64,000 bases of DNA, taken from positions 372,001-436,000 of the forward strand of contig JAQPZY010001521.1 of NCBI GenBank assembly GCA_029931535.1, in the 5' to 3' direction. A program made the translations under genes and the position numbers. The notes beneath the pieces are model-generated. The model was not told the origin of the DNA, ran no database searches, and saw only the letters and a list, made by a program, of their open reading frames with translations. The stretch is from Margaritifera margaritifera (lineage: Eukaryota > Mollusca > Bivalvia > Unionida > Margaritiferidae). This document shows, in pieces, positions 1-10,804 of this stretch; the stretch's first letter is position 1, and each line of letters starts with the position of its first letter.

Positions 1-612
1 TATAAAGTTAAAAACCACCTCCAGTTCTCAATGTATACATCAACCCTGACCTACTGATACAATTTGAATCTTCTATCACAAACGAACCATTAATATTTTA
101 TATACACTCTTATCTATGTATCTCTCGGTTCAAGCTCATGACGCACTTTCTAGACCTGTTTTATACATTGTCAAAGAACAACAACAAAAGCAGTAAAAAC
201 AACAATAATACTCAAACTAATACTACTACAACTACTACTACTCTTACCACAACATTCACCACGATAATTTCATTGCTGGGGTATCAAGTAATTATCTCTG
301 AAGCTACGGTACGAGGTAACAACCTATTTTTCAGGGCCAACGGGTGCGTATTATTGAGTGAGCAAATTGTTGCCATAGGATCAGATTCGACACACTACAG
401 AGTGAAACCTAGGTGAAGTCTTCTACATCTGTGATAGTTAAATACTGAGTCCGTGACGATAAATGATGGGCATTCCAATATGTTGGCAGTCATGGATGAT
501 ATGACTGAATTACCTCCCAATCAAGATTATTTTTCAAATCGTGATATGTGCACGATGTAATTTTCAAATAACTGTTTTCATTCAAAGAGCCATAATAGCG
601 GTATAATTTGTA
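1..612. other. Inverted diverged copy of the array upstream block
   Basis: Read on the plus strand, this stretch matches the reverse complement of about 15482-15960 in array copy 1, with long nearly identical runs and some substitutions. An open frame at 138-416 ends with GSDSTHYRVKPR, matching GSDSTHHRVKPR on the minus strand of the array. Similarity continues well past that stop codon, so conservation is not limited to the frame. The frame starts with an Asn/Thr-rich low-complexity stretch. It may be an exon (a CCTAG/GTGAAG donor-like site ends it) or simply conserved flanking DNA. The block is the outer part of an inverted relative of the array unit, whose other part lies at 5690-7325. Confidence 0.7.
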
Positions 613-784
613 ATTTATTTATATATATCTTTAACATAAGTTGTCAGGATACCTGACCTGGTGTATAGTGCATTACCAATAATTATTTTGCATGCTGATC
701 TTTACATATGTTCCCTTTCTTAGACATAACACACACACATCCACAAATACAGACACATGCATTCACAATTAAAGTACATAAAGA

Positions 785-812
785 AAACAGAGAAAGAGAG
801 AGAGGGAGAGTT
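785..812. repeat. Short (GA)n tract
   Basis: Imperfect GA/GAGG low-complexity run near the 3' end of the minus-strand LINE remnant. No gene is seen between 613 and 900. Confidence 0.7.
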
Positions 813-930
813 TTCAAGTTATATCAGTTGATCAGGCATGAAGTGACATTTTATATTAGAAACACATTATACACTATAATGTACATCATGTTGTAAAATG
901 TGCATTTGAATTATAACACATTTTTCTTAG

Positions 931-1992
931 TTACTGGTGGAATAATGGCTCCCTCTGTTCCCAAATCAACATGAATGTTTTTTTCTTTTCAGATTTGATT
1001 GCAATAAATTTTTCCAAATTATAGTGGTCTTTAAGAAAGAATTTCAAACCATCTAATCTAGGCACATCCCCTTTGATTTTACATATATAGATGTAGTATT
1101 CGACTAGAAGGAGACAAAAATACAAAGGTTGTTCATATATTCTATCTGTACTTGTATTTCTTAATATTACAGTCTTTGCACTTGGGACAATATCTATCTT
1201 CACTTTATTCTGAATCCAGCGGACCCATCATTCCAAATCATGTTTATCACAGTACATTCCCAAAACAAATGTAGTATTGTTTCCCGGAAATCTTTTCAAA
1301 AATACATTTATCAGTATCAGACAATTTTATTTGCTAAAAAATGAATTAATTGTTAAAATGCTGTGACTAACGCGAAATTGAAACCATTGTTATTTTGAGT
1401 TTCTTGTTATTGTAAAAGCTTTAGCATATGTTTTCGGCCACACATCCATATTCAAATCGAAAGTTTTGTTAAATATTTCTTTTCACTAGTTAGTTTAACA
1501 TCCGTTTTATAAGTGGATTGTAAAGGTCTTTACACCCTTTATTGTTATGAAATTCAATTTCCAAATGGAAAGGGATAAATTGTCTGACTGGTGTCGTTAT
1601 ATCTAACTGTAACATTTTACATAAAACTTTACACATTGAATTATACCTTGAAAAGTAAGGAAATTCGTGTTGAGACCATATTTAGCTTTAAAACTACCAA
1701 AATCAATTATTGTTCCCTGATCTGTTAGCATATCACCAATATAGATTACATTATGTTAAAACCATTTCTTACATAAAAAAATTAGTACTTTGTTCACCCT
1801 TATAAGTGAGTTCATCCATAAATTTGTTTTCATAAGATCTCCTGTCCGGGGTATATTTTTCTCTATTAACAGTTTCCAAGCCAATAAAACATTACGCCAG
1901 AAAGCATATATTGTCTTTTTGGATAAAGCCATTACATTTTCATCTCGTAATAGAAACAGGTATTTAATTTCAAACATATCATACTCAAACAA
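931..1992 (-). pseudogene. LINE ORF2 C-terminal remnant
   Basis: Two minus-strand frames (1756-1992 and 931-1203) resemble the region downstream of the RT in Tx1-type elements: a block with FWRNVLLAWKLL and LWMNSLIRVNKVLIF, then a terminal block with a YYIYICKIKG core. Stops separate them. No full frame remains. Confidence 0.55.
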
Positions 1993-2384
1993 ATTGAAAA
2001 AATTTCTATTAGATAGAAGAGCCCTACGAATCCATGCCTCCTTTAGAAAAGGTTTGATACATAACCTCTCTTTTAACTTTGTCCACTTTTGACTGCCATA
2101 TAAAGGTGAAAAATAATTTGTTTCATTTCCTGATAAAATTTTCAGGAGAATTTGGTAACGAGATAAACAAATGATTAAACTTTGGAATAGCTAAAGTTTT
2201 CAAAACTGTTAATTTACCAATTGGTTTTAAGGATCGATTTTTCCTAATGTTTTAAACAATTTTTAATGATTTATATTTTCTTTTCAAAATTCATCTTTAC
2301 CATTTTATCCAAATCCACCGCAAACTTTATGCCCAAAGATGTAAATGGAGTTATCCACTGTAATTTTAACCTGTGATGAAATGT

Positions 2385-3120
2385 TTATGCACTGTACTTC
2401 TTGCTTCCTATTGAAACTGCTCTTGTTTTGACAATGTTAAGTTCCAGCCCTGAAATCCTTGCTAAGACGTTTAATACTTCAATAGAGGATTCAGAGATTC
2501 AAAAGAGCCATCAAGAATTAAAATAGTATCATTTGCAAACGGTGACTGTAAATATTCCGTTTAATTTAGCTTGATACCTTTTATATTTGTATTATTATTT
2601 AATAGTATAGACAATATCTTTGCAGATAATAAGAAGAGATATGGGGATATTGGATCCTCTTGTCTACAACCTCTGGAAATTTTGAAAAACTCTGAAAGAA
2701 AGCCATTTTGTAAAACTGCCGATGAGATATTACGATAAAAAGTTTTTCCCCAGTGTCTTCTACTTGGTCCAAAATTAAAGAAAATTAGAACATTATGAAT
2801 AAATTTCCATGAAATAGGATCAAATGCTTTTTCAAAATCGATTAATAATAGCATCCCCAGAATATGTAACTTTTCTGTAATGTGAATAATAGCATATACG
2901 ATCCTTGTACTTTCGCCTATACATATTCCTTTTACAAAACCAATTTGATCGTCAGATATTATTTCATTAAATAATGACTTAATTCTTTTGGCAATACATC
3001 CAGATGCTAATTTGTATACAACTTTAAGGAGATAAATTGGACGCCGGTTCTTCAAGAACTGTTTTGGTTTATCCTTCCTGGGTATGCAAGTTATAAGGCC
3101 TTGTCTCAAAACAGTTGAGA
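2385..3120 (-). pseudogene. LINE reverse transcriptase remnant (FADD changed to FAND)
   Basis: The frame at 2561-3109 reads through classic non-LTR RT blocks: a PRKDKPKQFLKNRRPI-type block, then LLIDFEKAFDPISWKFIHN (the first catalytic Asp, in the FEKAFD motif), then ISRGCRQEDPISPYLFLL. Past the stop near 2561, the next block reads FANDTILILDG at about 2510-2540, where the family has F-A-D-D, so one catalytic Asp is replaced by Asn. Thumb-like sequence follows towards 2385. Both the broken frame and the lost Asp point to an inactive enzyme. Confidence 0.8.
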
Positions 3121-3773
3121 ATGATCCAGTTTCATATGCTTCGTTAATTGTTCTAACTACAAATTCCTCAAATGTGAATCCAAAAGACTTTAAAAATCCT
3201 GGGCTTATGCAAATTTTTTATACTTTTCAAACAATCTAATACTTCTGTTATGATACCTTTGCCGTATAATCTAAAAGATTGCTCTTGATTAAGCCTAGGA
3301 ATTTTAGATTTTTTGAAAAGGTCCTCTAAGTCTATATCTTCAATCTCATTTACCTCAATTTATTATAATACTCTTTATCTTCCCCTAGAATATACAATTA
3401 ACTAGTAATAATAGCAGTTTCATCTTTAATTAATTTTGTAATTATTGTATTCACATAGTTTTTTTTCTTCTAGATGGCAAAAGTATCTTGCGGTTTATCG
3501 CCCTCTTCTAACCATTCTACTCTGGATCTAATAATACTTCCTCTAAGTTTTTATTTTCTCATACTTTCAAGCACTTTTTTCTTAGACTCCAATATTTCTA
3601 TATCACAAGATCTAATGAAACCATTCTGTAAGGACTGTATTGGTTGTACAAGTTCGTTTTCCTGTTTTAATTTACAATTCTTTTTATATGAAGGATATGA
3701 AATGGTTTTTCCACGGATTTCCATCAACAAATGTATCGAGAAATAATGAATCTGATATAGTCAATCGTAGATC

Positions 3774-4660
3774 TCAATTCAATACATTGTCAATATTTAC
3801 ACCATAATCAGTTGAAGCGTATTGTAATTTTATTCTCTTCATGCAATTTTCGATTTCATCAATATAGTTTTTATCAATCAGTAAACTGTCATTAAATTTC
3901 CGCAAACCTTTACCTTTTATGAAATTATTTGAACTCAAATGTAATATTATCAGGGAGTGGTCAGATCTATAACTTGGTTCAATTGTCACTTTTCCTACGT
4001 TTGGCATACGAAATTCAGACACAAGAAAGAAATCAAACATAGCTTGTTGAAAAGGATTTTTTTCTCCATGTATATCTCTTTAATCCTGTATTTAATGCTC
4101 TAAATGGATCAACGAGACCAAAAGTTTCTTTTATACTTAATAATGCATCTCTAGCATTAGTTTTTTTTACACATCTGCAATTACATGAATCTAATTTTGG
4201 ATCTTGAACCAAGTTGAAGTCTCCACATTTAATAACAGACTCATTTTTATTTTCATGTATAATATCATTTATATTATTGTAATTTTCTGGACAATCATTA
4301 CTTGGCACATACACATTAATTAAAGAGAAGTTACTTTCACCAGTTTTAATATCTAATGCAATCAGGTTACCATGAGGATCCTTTTTACATTCTTTTATAT
4401 CACACTCAAAGTTGTTATTGGATAGAATACAAACTCCTCGAGAGTTTGACCTGTAACAATTTACAATACATTTATAACCCCATTGTGCTCTAATATATTA
4501 CATTTTAACATCTTTCAATTGTTTATCTTGTAAACAATATATATGACACTGTTGTTTTCCCTGAGATAATCGAAAAAATCCTTACATTTTTCAACATCTC
4601 CAAGTCCCCAACAGTTGGCATATAGTACTTTTATGTTTGAGCTATCTATTTTTAGTGTAA
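3774..4660 (-). pseudogene. LINE endonuclease domain remnant
   Basis: Three adjacent minus-strand frames make up an APE-type endonuclease. The start is IDSSNIKVLYANCWGLGDVE near 4655. The middle at 4033-4314 has CGDFNLVQDPKLD (the GDFN motif) and a following RYTWR. The C-terminal part at 3774-4040 has YRSDHSLII (the SDH catalytic motif). Frame changes near 4515 and 4035 show it cannot be translated as one protein. It belongs to the L1/Tx1-like element. Confidence 0.75.
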
Positions 4661-4826
4661 AAGTATAAACACTCGATGTTTTGTGATCAGTAGAGAAAGT
4701 GGCGATAAATATCACATACTGATTAAAAAATACTGCATATAGATTAAGAAAAACATCAGTGATTTGATATATGCCAAGAAAACGTCCACCCAGAACTCGG
4801 TCTAGACTGGAGCAGACTACAGTATT

Positions 4827-4828
<2 letters not shown>

Positions 4829-4898
<70 letters not shown>
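4829..4898. repeat. (CA)n microsatellite
   Basis: About 70 bp of nearly pure CA dinucleotides upstream of the LINE 5' end. It produces a spurious Cys/Val frame on the minus strand. Confidence 0.95.
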
Positions 4899-4900
<2 letters not shown>

Positions 4901-4909
4901 TACACACAC

Positions 4910-5689
4910 AAATAAACCAAATACACCTAGAAAGAATATAAACCTAGAGAAGTGTAATGATTTGCCATGACCGTTTGGGAGGTGAGAATCCCAATAAGTA
5001 GGATCATCAGCATACCATACACTTAAGTGTTGAATATAAACATATACTTCAAAACAATGTGAGTACGAGTTATGCTAAAACCTTATACACTTACCAATAT
5101 TACAGCTGGGAAGATTATTTGTGTTAATGCTAATGCATATATGTACACATGCAAATAGTAAAGGTTGTGAAATTATTGGTATTTATTCTTCTATGCAATA
5201 ATAGCCTCTAATACAGGTCAGTTTATTTTGGTAGTGAGTGAAAAAAAAAGAGAAGAAAGAAACCTTTAAATGTTTTATTGACAAATCATTTTGAAGCAGT
5301 CTTGTCAGTGACTGTATTTCATTTTTTACCTTCATACTAATACAACAATATTTATTATTATTGTCACAATCATTATCATCACAAGCACTGTCTTTGCTGT
5401 CTACTAGAGGCAATATATAACCATTGATGTGAAGTTTTGTTACATTATATGTTAAAGATTGCTCGACTCAAGCCAACCAGTAACATGCATAACATGAATA
5501 ACTTACCCACTGTCATTGTAAGTTAAGTCCTATAGCAATAAGGTGCTCCTGAGACTTGAGCTGTCTTACTGTTATAACTGTCAAAACTAATCACATTTCA
5601 GTAGGCTAAGTGACATTAAAGCAATTAAATACTTAGTTATACTATTCATATTACTCAGTGACCGGTGAGCTACTACTCATATTTTCGAG
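4910..5689. other. Unannotated AT-rich spacer
   Basis: I see no recognisable gene or element. Short frames on both strands lack conserved motifs. It lies between the LINE with its CA repeat and the renewed similarity to the inverted gene relic at about 5690. Confidence 0.5.
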
Positions 5690-5977
5690 TTACAGGTTAA
5701 ATCACCAAGACTAGCTAATAATTAAGTTCGTGCAATACAGTTAGAATGTCACATGATACATTTCCTTGTTTTAAATCCCGCCTGTTTTCGATAAAATTTG
5801 ACCCAACGAACCAAATTGTACCGGAAGAATATTACATATCGTGTAAATTGTTTAGCCAACTCCGCCTGGAAATACTGCCCACATACGTGCCAGATTTATA
5901 TCCGAATTTTCATTCTGTAATGAAAGATGAATACTGTACAGATAGATCTGGAAATTCCACATGTAGGTAACGCATGG

Positions 5978-5985
5978 TATAAAAG
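5978..5985 (+). promoter_or_regulatory. TATA box of the gene relic
   Basis: TATAAAAG in the context ATGGTATAAAAGCAA, kept at the same place as in the five array copies although the downstream start codon is lost. Confidence 0.6.
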
Positions 5986-6140
5986 CAATATACAATCTAT
6001 ACTTCCACAGACTTTATACACAGAACATGACTTTGCGAAACTTCAGTTAAATAGTTTGAATATCTAGAAACTCTTCATATCAATTTTCAAACGTTCGTAG
6101 TTTCATATATATATTCAAAAATAAAATAATTTTCGTGTAG

Positions 6141-6251
6141 GTATCTCTCTCTCTCTCTCCTTCTCTCTCTGACATAGAAATATACATACACCACACGATA
6201 AGATTTTAATTATTGTTTAATCGTTCTCAGTTGCATCCTGGAATTAATTTA

Positions 6252-6312
<61 letters not shown>

Positions 6313-6372
6313 TGTTAAAATATTCTTAGCCACTTATTAAAGTTGTCGATTTATATATATATATATATATAT
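6141..6372. repeat. Microsatellite cluster: (CT)n, (ATT)n, (AT)n
   Basis: A (CT)n tract follows the relic's intron 1 donor (6146-6171). A pure (ATT)n run lies at about 6252-6311 and an (AT)n run at about 6351-6372. The array has (GA)n on the plus strand and (AAT)n at matching places, as expected for an inverted copy. Confidence 0.85.
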
Positions 6373-7334
6373 GTATATTAATATGGTAACCATATGCGGG
6401 TTATTGGAGTATTGCCAAAGTATATTTTACCTCAGTCTTTAATATAACAGTATCCCCAGTCAAAACGCCTCTCCTACACGGTCCCTAAGTCAATCGAGTT
6501 CGGCAGAGCACATTTTTTCTTTGTCTCAAGTAGTTGACACATGATGGATGAGAAATATACGCTTCCTACAAACAGATGGAAGTGCCCGCTCCATTCCAAA
6601 ATCAAGCCTTCCTTTATGTCGAGATATTGAACTTTTGATATTGAAAATATGTGACATTCAATATAAAAACTAAAACTATAGCTGCCTGTACACAATAATA
6701 CGATCAAAATACTGTCAGGTAGAGGAGATACATGATACGGTCTTTAAAATGCAAAATTTGACCAATCCCACTTTAAATTTACATTAATAGATCTTGTGAA
6801 GTTTATATCAATTATCCCAGTACTTATTAATCACGAGTGACTTTTTATTTGTTTTTAGTAAATGGACGATTGCAAAAAGTTTAACTTGCATATCGTTTCC
6901 ACTGAAACAAATCCCATCTTCTTTTCGTCAAGAATGACAAGTAAAAGCCAACCGCTTGTACACATTTGCCCATAAGCACTGTATAATATAATTAAGTAAT
7001 TGAACATTTGTATGAGTAAAAAAACTCAATAATTGTTCAAACACGAACACATTTGACTTATATTATATGCATAATCAAATGTGTTATTGACTTGCCGTAG
7101 TTATTTTTTTCAGGTATTACATACAGTTGGGTTCTGAGAAGTCTTTTGATTACTCTAGAGTTATTTGATGCCTTTAGTGCCCCAGTTGGTAATATTACTA
7201 ACATCATCCAGACACCATGCGGGGTACCCTTAATTATTACGGAAGCAGATAAGAGAACAAGCAAGTATACGATATCACGGCTACACACACTCGTGAATGA
7301 GACGAAATCACTTGAGGGAAATATAACGTTAAAT

Positions 7335-7680
7335 CCCACAAAACCAAAGCATACACTACCTTCCTACCTACAGGAAACAACGGACTCGTGAAAAGTAAAG
7401 CCAGTGAACCGTTACCACCCAATACAATGCTTGCTTTGTTAGACGTAACATCCCTCTATACCAATGAGGGAGCACAGACCTGTAAAGAAGTTCGGGAAAA
7501 CAAGAATTGTGAAGATGCCACCCACATAATTACTGGTCAAACTCCAAGAGTTAGTCCTCAAATTCAATAACTTTGTGCTCTATGACAAGAACTACCTCCA
7601 GATAAACCGAACAGTAATCGCGACTAAGATGGCTTCCTTATATGCAGATATATTTATGGGTCGATCAGAAAGGCAACTTC
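7335..7680 (+). mobile_element. Penelope-like element RT fragment (frameshifted)
   Basis: The plus-strand translation contains SYLQETTDS, then LPPNTMLALLDVTSLYTN (the D-[VS]-[TS]-SLYTN block of Penelope-like reverse transcriptases). After a frameshift near 7530 it reads [20 protein letters not shown] and then [13 protein letters not shown], the counterpart of the MAPSYANLFMG block. The YADD region is not reached: the fragment ends at a T-rich run at 7681. It begins where the gene relic loses similarity, so its insertion or a rearrangement cut the relic. Confidence 0.75.
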
Positions 7681-7682
7681 TT

Positions 7683-7885
7683 TTCTTTTTTTTTTTTGGT
7701 GGAGGAAGAACTCGATAAGAACCACCGATCCGCGGGAAGCTGCTGGCAAGCGTTTTCACACTCCCACTTTGGTAGAGCCGAGACTGACGCGGACAGAGGT
7801 GAGATCTGTAGAGGCGAGCGCCTTAGACCATTCGGCCTCCAGAGGCCGTGTATGGACATGGAGCCGGATACAATAGTCCGAATTC
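7683..7885 (-). mobile_element. Possible tRNA-derived SINE with poly(A) tail
   Basis: A GC-rich island of about 200 bp in AT-rich surroundings. On the minus strand it carries GGCCGAATGGTCTAAGGCGC, close to the A-box region of tRNA-Leu/Ser, and ends in an A-rich tail (the plus-strand T run at 7681-7697). I could not find a good B box or target-site duplication, so SINE status is tentative. It sits between two oppositely oriented Penelope-like fragments. Confidence 0.35.
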
Positions 7886-7892
7886 CGAATTC

Positions 7893-8112
7893 TTTTCGTT
7901 TGGGTGACCATTACCAGAAATAATAAACTGACCTGGCTTTCCGGGTTTGTGTGTCTTAAGTAGGTGGGAGAATCTTCATGCTCTTGGATTTTCGTGGGAT
8001 AAAATATTCCTTGACCTTCTGGTCTATATGTCCCTCTTCAAACACTTCACTGACGACATGTTCAACTTTGTTTTTAGCATATTCTAGTGTTGGGACATGG
8101 TTTCGTTCCTAT
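7893..8112 (-). mobile_element. Penelope-like element N-terminal RT fragment (frameshifted)
   Basis: The minus-strand translation reads VSEVFEEGHIDQKVKEYFIP and, after a frameshift, LKTHKPGKPG followed by FIISGNGHPNE. This is the counterpart of the family block LPKIHKPG..GRPIVSGNG, which precedes the SLYTN block. Orientation is opposite to the fragment at 7335-7680 although both come from one ORF type, so an inversion or two insertions are needed. Confidence 0.7.
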
Positions 8113-8179
8113 TGAAATCTGACATCAGTCAGTTATCTGTTTGCTTCATATATAAAATATTCTCGGTCCATTATATATA

Positions 8180-8656
8180 CGTGTGTATGTGTGTGTGTGT
8201 GTGATATTTAGCAATAAAAAACGTTTGTTTATGTATTCAATATCATTAGATTTTCCTGTAATATTTTTTGTTTTATCTCGTGATCTGACATATGGATAGA
8301 TACCGGCGGAAAATGTAAATTATGTGCAATAATATGCGTGCATTAAGCCCATATACTGGAACAAACGATACGAGACGGACGTGAATTATTCTTTACCTTT
8401 ACACTTTGGAATGCAACGCGTCCTTACAGCTTGAAAATACCTCTGAAGTGTGCCCTTTGTCTATTTTCATCACATAATTTCTCGAAGTGCTTAAGATTCT
8501 TTAAAGTAACATTTGCTGTACTTTGTAGTGTTAGGGAAGTTTAACAATGTCTGAAGTTCTAAAGATTCTTAAATTCTCTTCAGACTCAATATTTCTGACA
8601 TCAATAAAAGGTTTAAATCAATTCTAATTGCATACGTAAATTAAAAATATATTCCA
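8180..8656. other. Short (GT)n run, then unannotated spacer
   Basis: GT-rich run at about 8180-8203, followed by roughly 450 bp with no gene, motif or repeat I can recognise. Confidence 0.5.
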
Positions 8657-8683
8657 TTGGTAAACTTCAGATCATGTTACATC

Positions 8684-8791
8684 TCTATGTATGTATGTAT
8701 GTATGTATGTATGTATGTATGTATGTATGTATGTATGTATGTATGTATGTATGTATGTATGTATGTATGTATATATGTATGTATGTATGTA
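8684..8791. repeat. (TATG)n tetranucleotide microsatellite
   Basis: About 100 bp of nearly perfect TATG repeats with an imperfect 3' end. It creates Met/Tyr/Val/Cys frames that are not genes. Confidence 0.95.
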
Positions 8792-9033
8792 TATATCTAT
8801 CTTTGCATATATGTATTATTTCCATTCTCCAAGTTGAAATGAAGTTAACCAGTCAAACTTGGAATATAAAATCGGAATTATTTTGAAAAAAGTGGAAAGT
8901 CTCATATGATTTTATTGAATCCAGCCGTACACTTTTTGGATGAAAATTAAACTCATAATCCAAATAAATCTAAAGATTTCTCTTGTTTTTATTTATAGTT
9001 GGGGACTAAAAATAAAGCAATTTTTTAAATTCC

Positions 9034-9445
9034 CAAACCTCGTCCAAAACAAATTTTTTTTTTAAAGAAAACATATTAGTAATTTTAGCTACAGAAATGT
9101 TTTCCTTATGAAATTTTAGCAAAGTAAACTTACAATTTCACAGTACGTTGTACTAGTAATCGAAACTGGTCTTGTTATATAACACATGAAACGACTGCTG
9201 TGTTCACATAAAGGCCATTAAAATTTTGAAAGAGTTCTTGCCAAATCTTGTCCAACATTTTGTTTTTGTGCTGAAACACGCAGGTTTTAATAAATATTAG
9301 CTACGAATAATTGTCGCTCTAGGAAATTTTAGGAAAAGCAACTTTACAATTTTAAAATGTTTTGCACTACTAAACAATCTAGGTCTTGTTTAAGATATGG
9401 TTGTTGTGTCCACGTGACTGCTATTACATTTAACGTGTTTCTGAA
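9034..9445. repeat. Diverged ~205-bp tandem duplication
   Basis: Two successive blocks (about 9034-9238 and 9240-9445) share the same order of words: CCAAAyCTyGTCCAA near the start, TTTTAGCTAC or ATTAGCTAC, GGAAATTTTAG or TGAAATTTTAG, CTTACAATTT or CTTTACAATTT, and GGTCTTGTT followed by a TGTTGTGTnCAC-like end. Divergence is clearly greater than between array copies. No coding frame is seen. It ends 140 bp before the array. Confidence 0.5.
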
Positions 9446-9585
9446 ACTTTGCGTATTTTCTGCGAGAACAATCATTTCTACCCAGATTGATTATTATGTG
9501 GATGATAACTACATCTTTGAAGTCAAAGCTCCCTGAATATAAATAAAGACCTATTTAGTCATGTTTTTTGATATAATTTAGTTTT

Positions 9586-9984
9586 GTGGCTCTGTGAGGT
9601 CTATGCCAACGAGGGTCTGCTGAAAAACTCATATTTTCTTGTAACGCAGAACAAGGCTGTCACAAAATTGGGAAAAGTGATTTGAGTGGCTGATGAGATA
9701 ACGTTATGTTTCGTGTCAACACGGAGAGTTTCATTGGCTGATTGAGACACGGTTCCTGCATAGGCATCTGTTTACAAACTAAATTTTTATGATAACCTTT
9801 TATTATTATAATGAACTATTTTGGCAGTAATTGCAGAAAGCCTGCATATATCAATTTTGAGATGGCGAGAAATATCTTTGTTGTTTTGCTTGTACAAAGT
9901 TTGGCCGAAGCGCCTTCAATTGTTAAAAGCGTTCAATGAATTATTTTACTAGACTCTCTTATGGCAGAGGACTCACAGAGCTAC
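9586..9984. mobile_element. MITE-like element, copy 1
   Basis: Starts GTGGCTCTGTGAG and ends CTCACAGAGCTAC, with one mismatch in the right repeat. It is non-coding and forms the exact left edge of the array. Confidence 0.7.
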
Positions 9985-10804
9985 GCCAGAGTCTGGTAGA
10001 ATGAGACTAGGTAGATTCTAACTTTAGGAACAGATATATTATAACATTTCCTATGACTTGAATGAGACAAATATTGCTCTGATATAGCTTTGTAGATTAA
10101 TACGTTGAACAGTGAGATAATCTACACAAACTCGTCCACTGGTCGTAATATAGTAGAAGATAGCTCGTTCGTGGTCAGTATCACTTCCAGTAAGCAGTGA
10201 AATGCTAGTGTTCTGTTGTAGATATGTTTCAGTACATAGCGATCATCAACAAGCATTCAATATAAATTATGGCTTTTCACTGTTGAAAGTACTTATGAAA
10301 TTATCACCAAGGTACTAATGAACACAATGCAAAAGCAAAACGGAGGGGATGTTTTCTTTAAATGTACTTTGAGCAATGACTGCTATTATTGTTTTCTGAC
10401 TAACTGTATATTGCAAATAAAAGTTTAACCTTTATTCCCAAGATTTACCATCATTACTTTTGAGAAATTCAACGATAATACAATTGGAGAATTTAAGATG
10501 AATATTACGGTATGACCTGATAAAACCAAATCTTTTTCCCTTGCTCAAAAAGAGGTCTCGACTGGTGTAACCTGTTCGTTAAAATTCTGTATTGAGAAGC
10601 ATAGGAGATGTGATAATAGAAACGAGTATCATCGTAAGTTTCCGGAAGTCACTTCACGTAATTATCGTCTTCCCGTTCGGCCACAGAGAAAGTTGGTGTA
10701 AGATTGAGAGTAAGTCTTAGGACACGTTGGAATAGTAATAAATACATAAATAAGAAACTTACTTTGCAGTAACAAAAATATAATTTATTGGACAGAAAAA
10801 AAAT
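9985..10804. other. Unannotated unit segment between MITE and 428-bp repeats
   Basis: About 820 bp with no recognised gene. The same segment occurs at about 20476-21294, 32137-32955, 43797-44615 and 55349-56167. A minus-strand hydrophobic frame at 10649-10846 has no recognisable motif and is not convincing. Confidence 0.5.

Larger units (their letters stand above)
900..4665 (-). mobile_element. Degraded L1-like (Tx1-clade type) non-LTR retrotransposon
   Basis: Minus-strand frames, read from high to low coordinates, give in order the start of an APE-type endonuclease, its C-terminal half, a reverse transcriptase, and the C-terminal region typical of Tx1-clade L1-like elements of invertebrates. 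The open frames are broken by several frameshifts and stops, so the element is dead. Its length of about 3.8 kb suggests nearly all of ORF2 is present. It lies between the two halves of the inverted gene relic (1-612 and 5690-7325) and, with other sequence, separates them. Clade naming rests on motif recognition only. Confidence 0.8.
5690..7325 (+). pseudogene. Inverted, truncated relic of the array's secreted-protein gene
   Basis: This plus-strand block aligns with the reverse complement of the array from about 14490 down to about 12845. It keeps the proximal promoter with TATA box (5978-5985). The exon 1 region has the donor TGTAG/GTATCTCT at 6140/6141, but the start codon is lost (ATG reads ATA). 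Exon 2 begins at 7127 with the residues [17 protein letters not shown] and continues with close relatives of the array residues ([23 protein letters not shown]). Similarity stops around 7320, where Penelope-like sequence begins, so exons 3 and 4 are missing. It points towards the array genes, tail to tail. It is older than the array copies, judged by the number of substitutions. Confidence 0.75.

Noticed and set aside
4515..4907. Cys/Val repeat protein
   Set aside because: The Cys/Val part is the translated (CA)n repeat; only the C-terminal part is LINE endonuclease sequence.
8657..8886. Met/Tyr/Val/Cys repeat frames
   Set aside because: Translation of the (TATG)n microsatellite.
9690..9720. 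Hammerhead ribozyme core (CTGATGAG followed by a GTTTCG word) inside the MITE
   Set aside because: The conserved GAAA needed after stem II is present only as its reverse complement, so the two core parts are on opposite strands.
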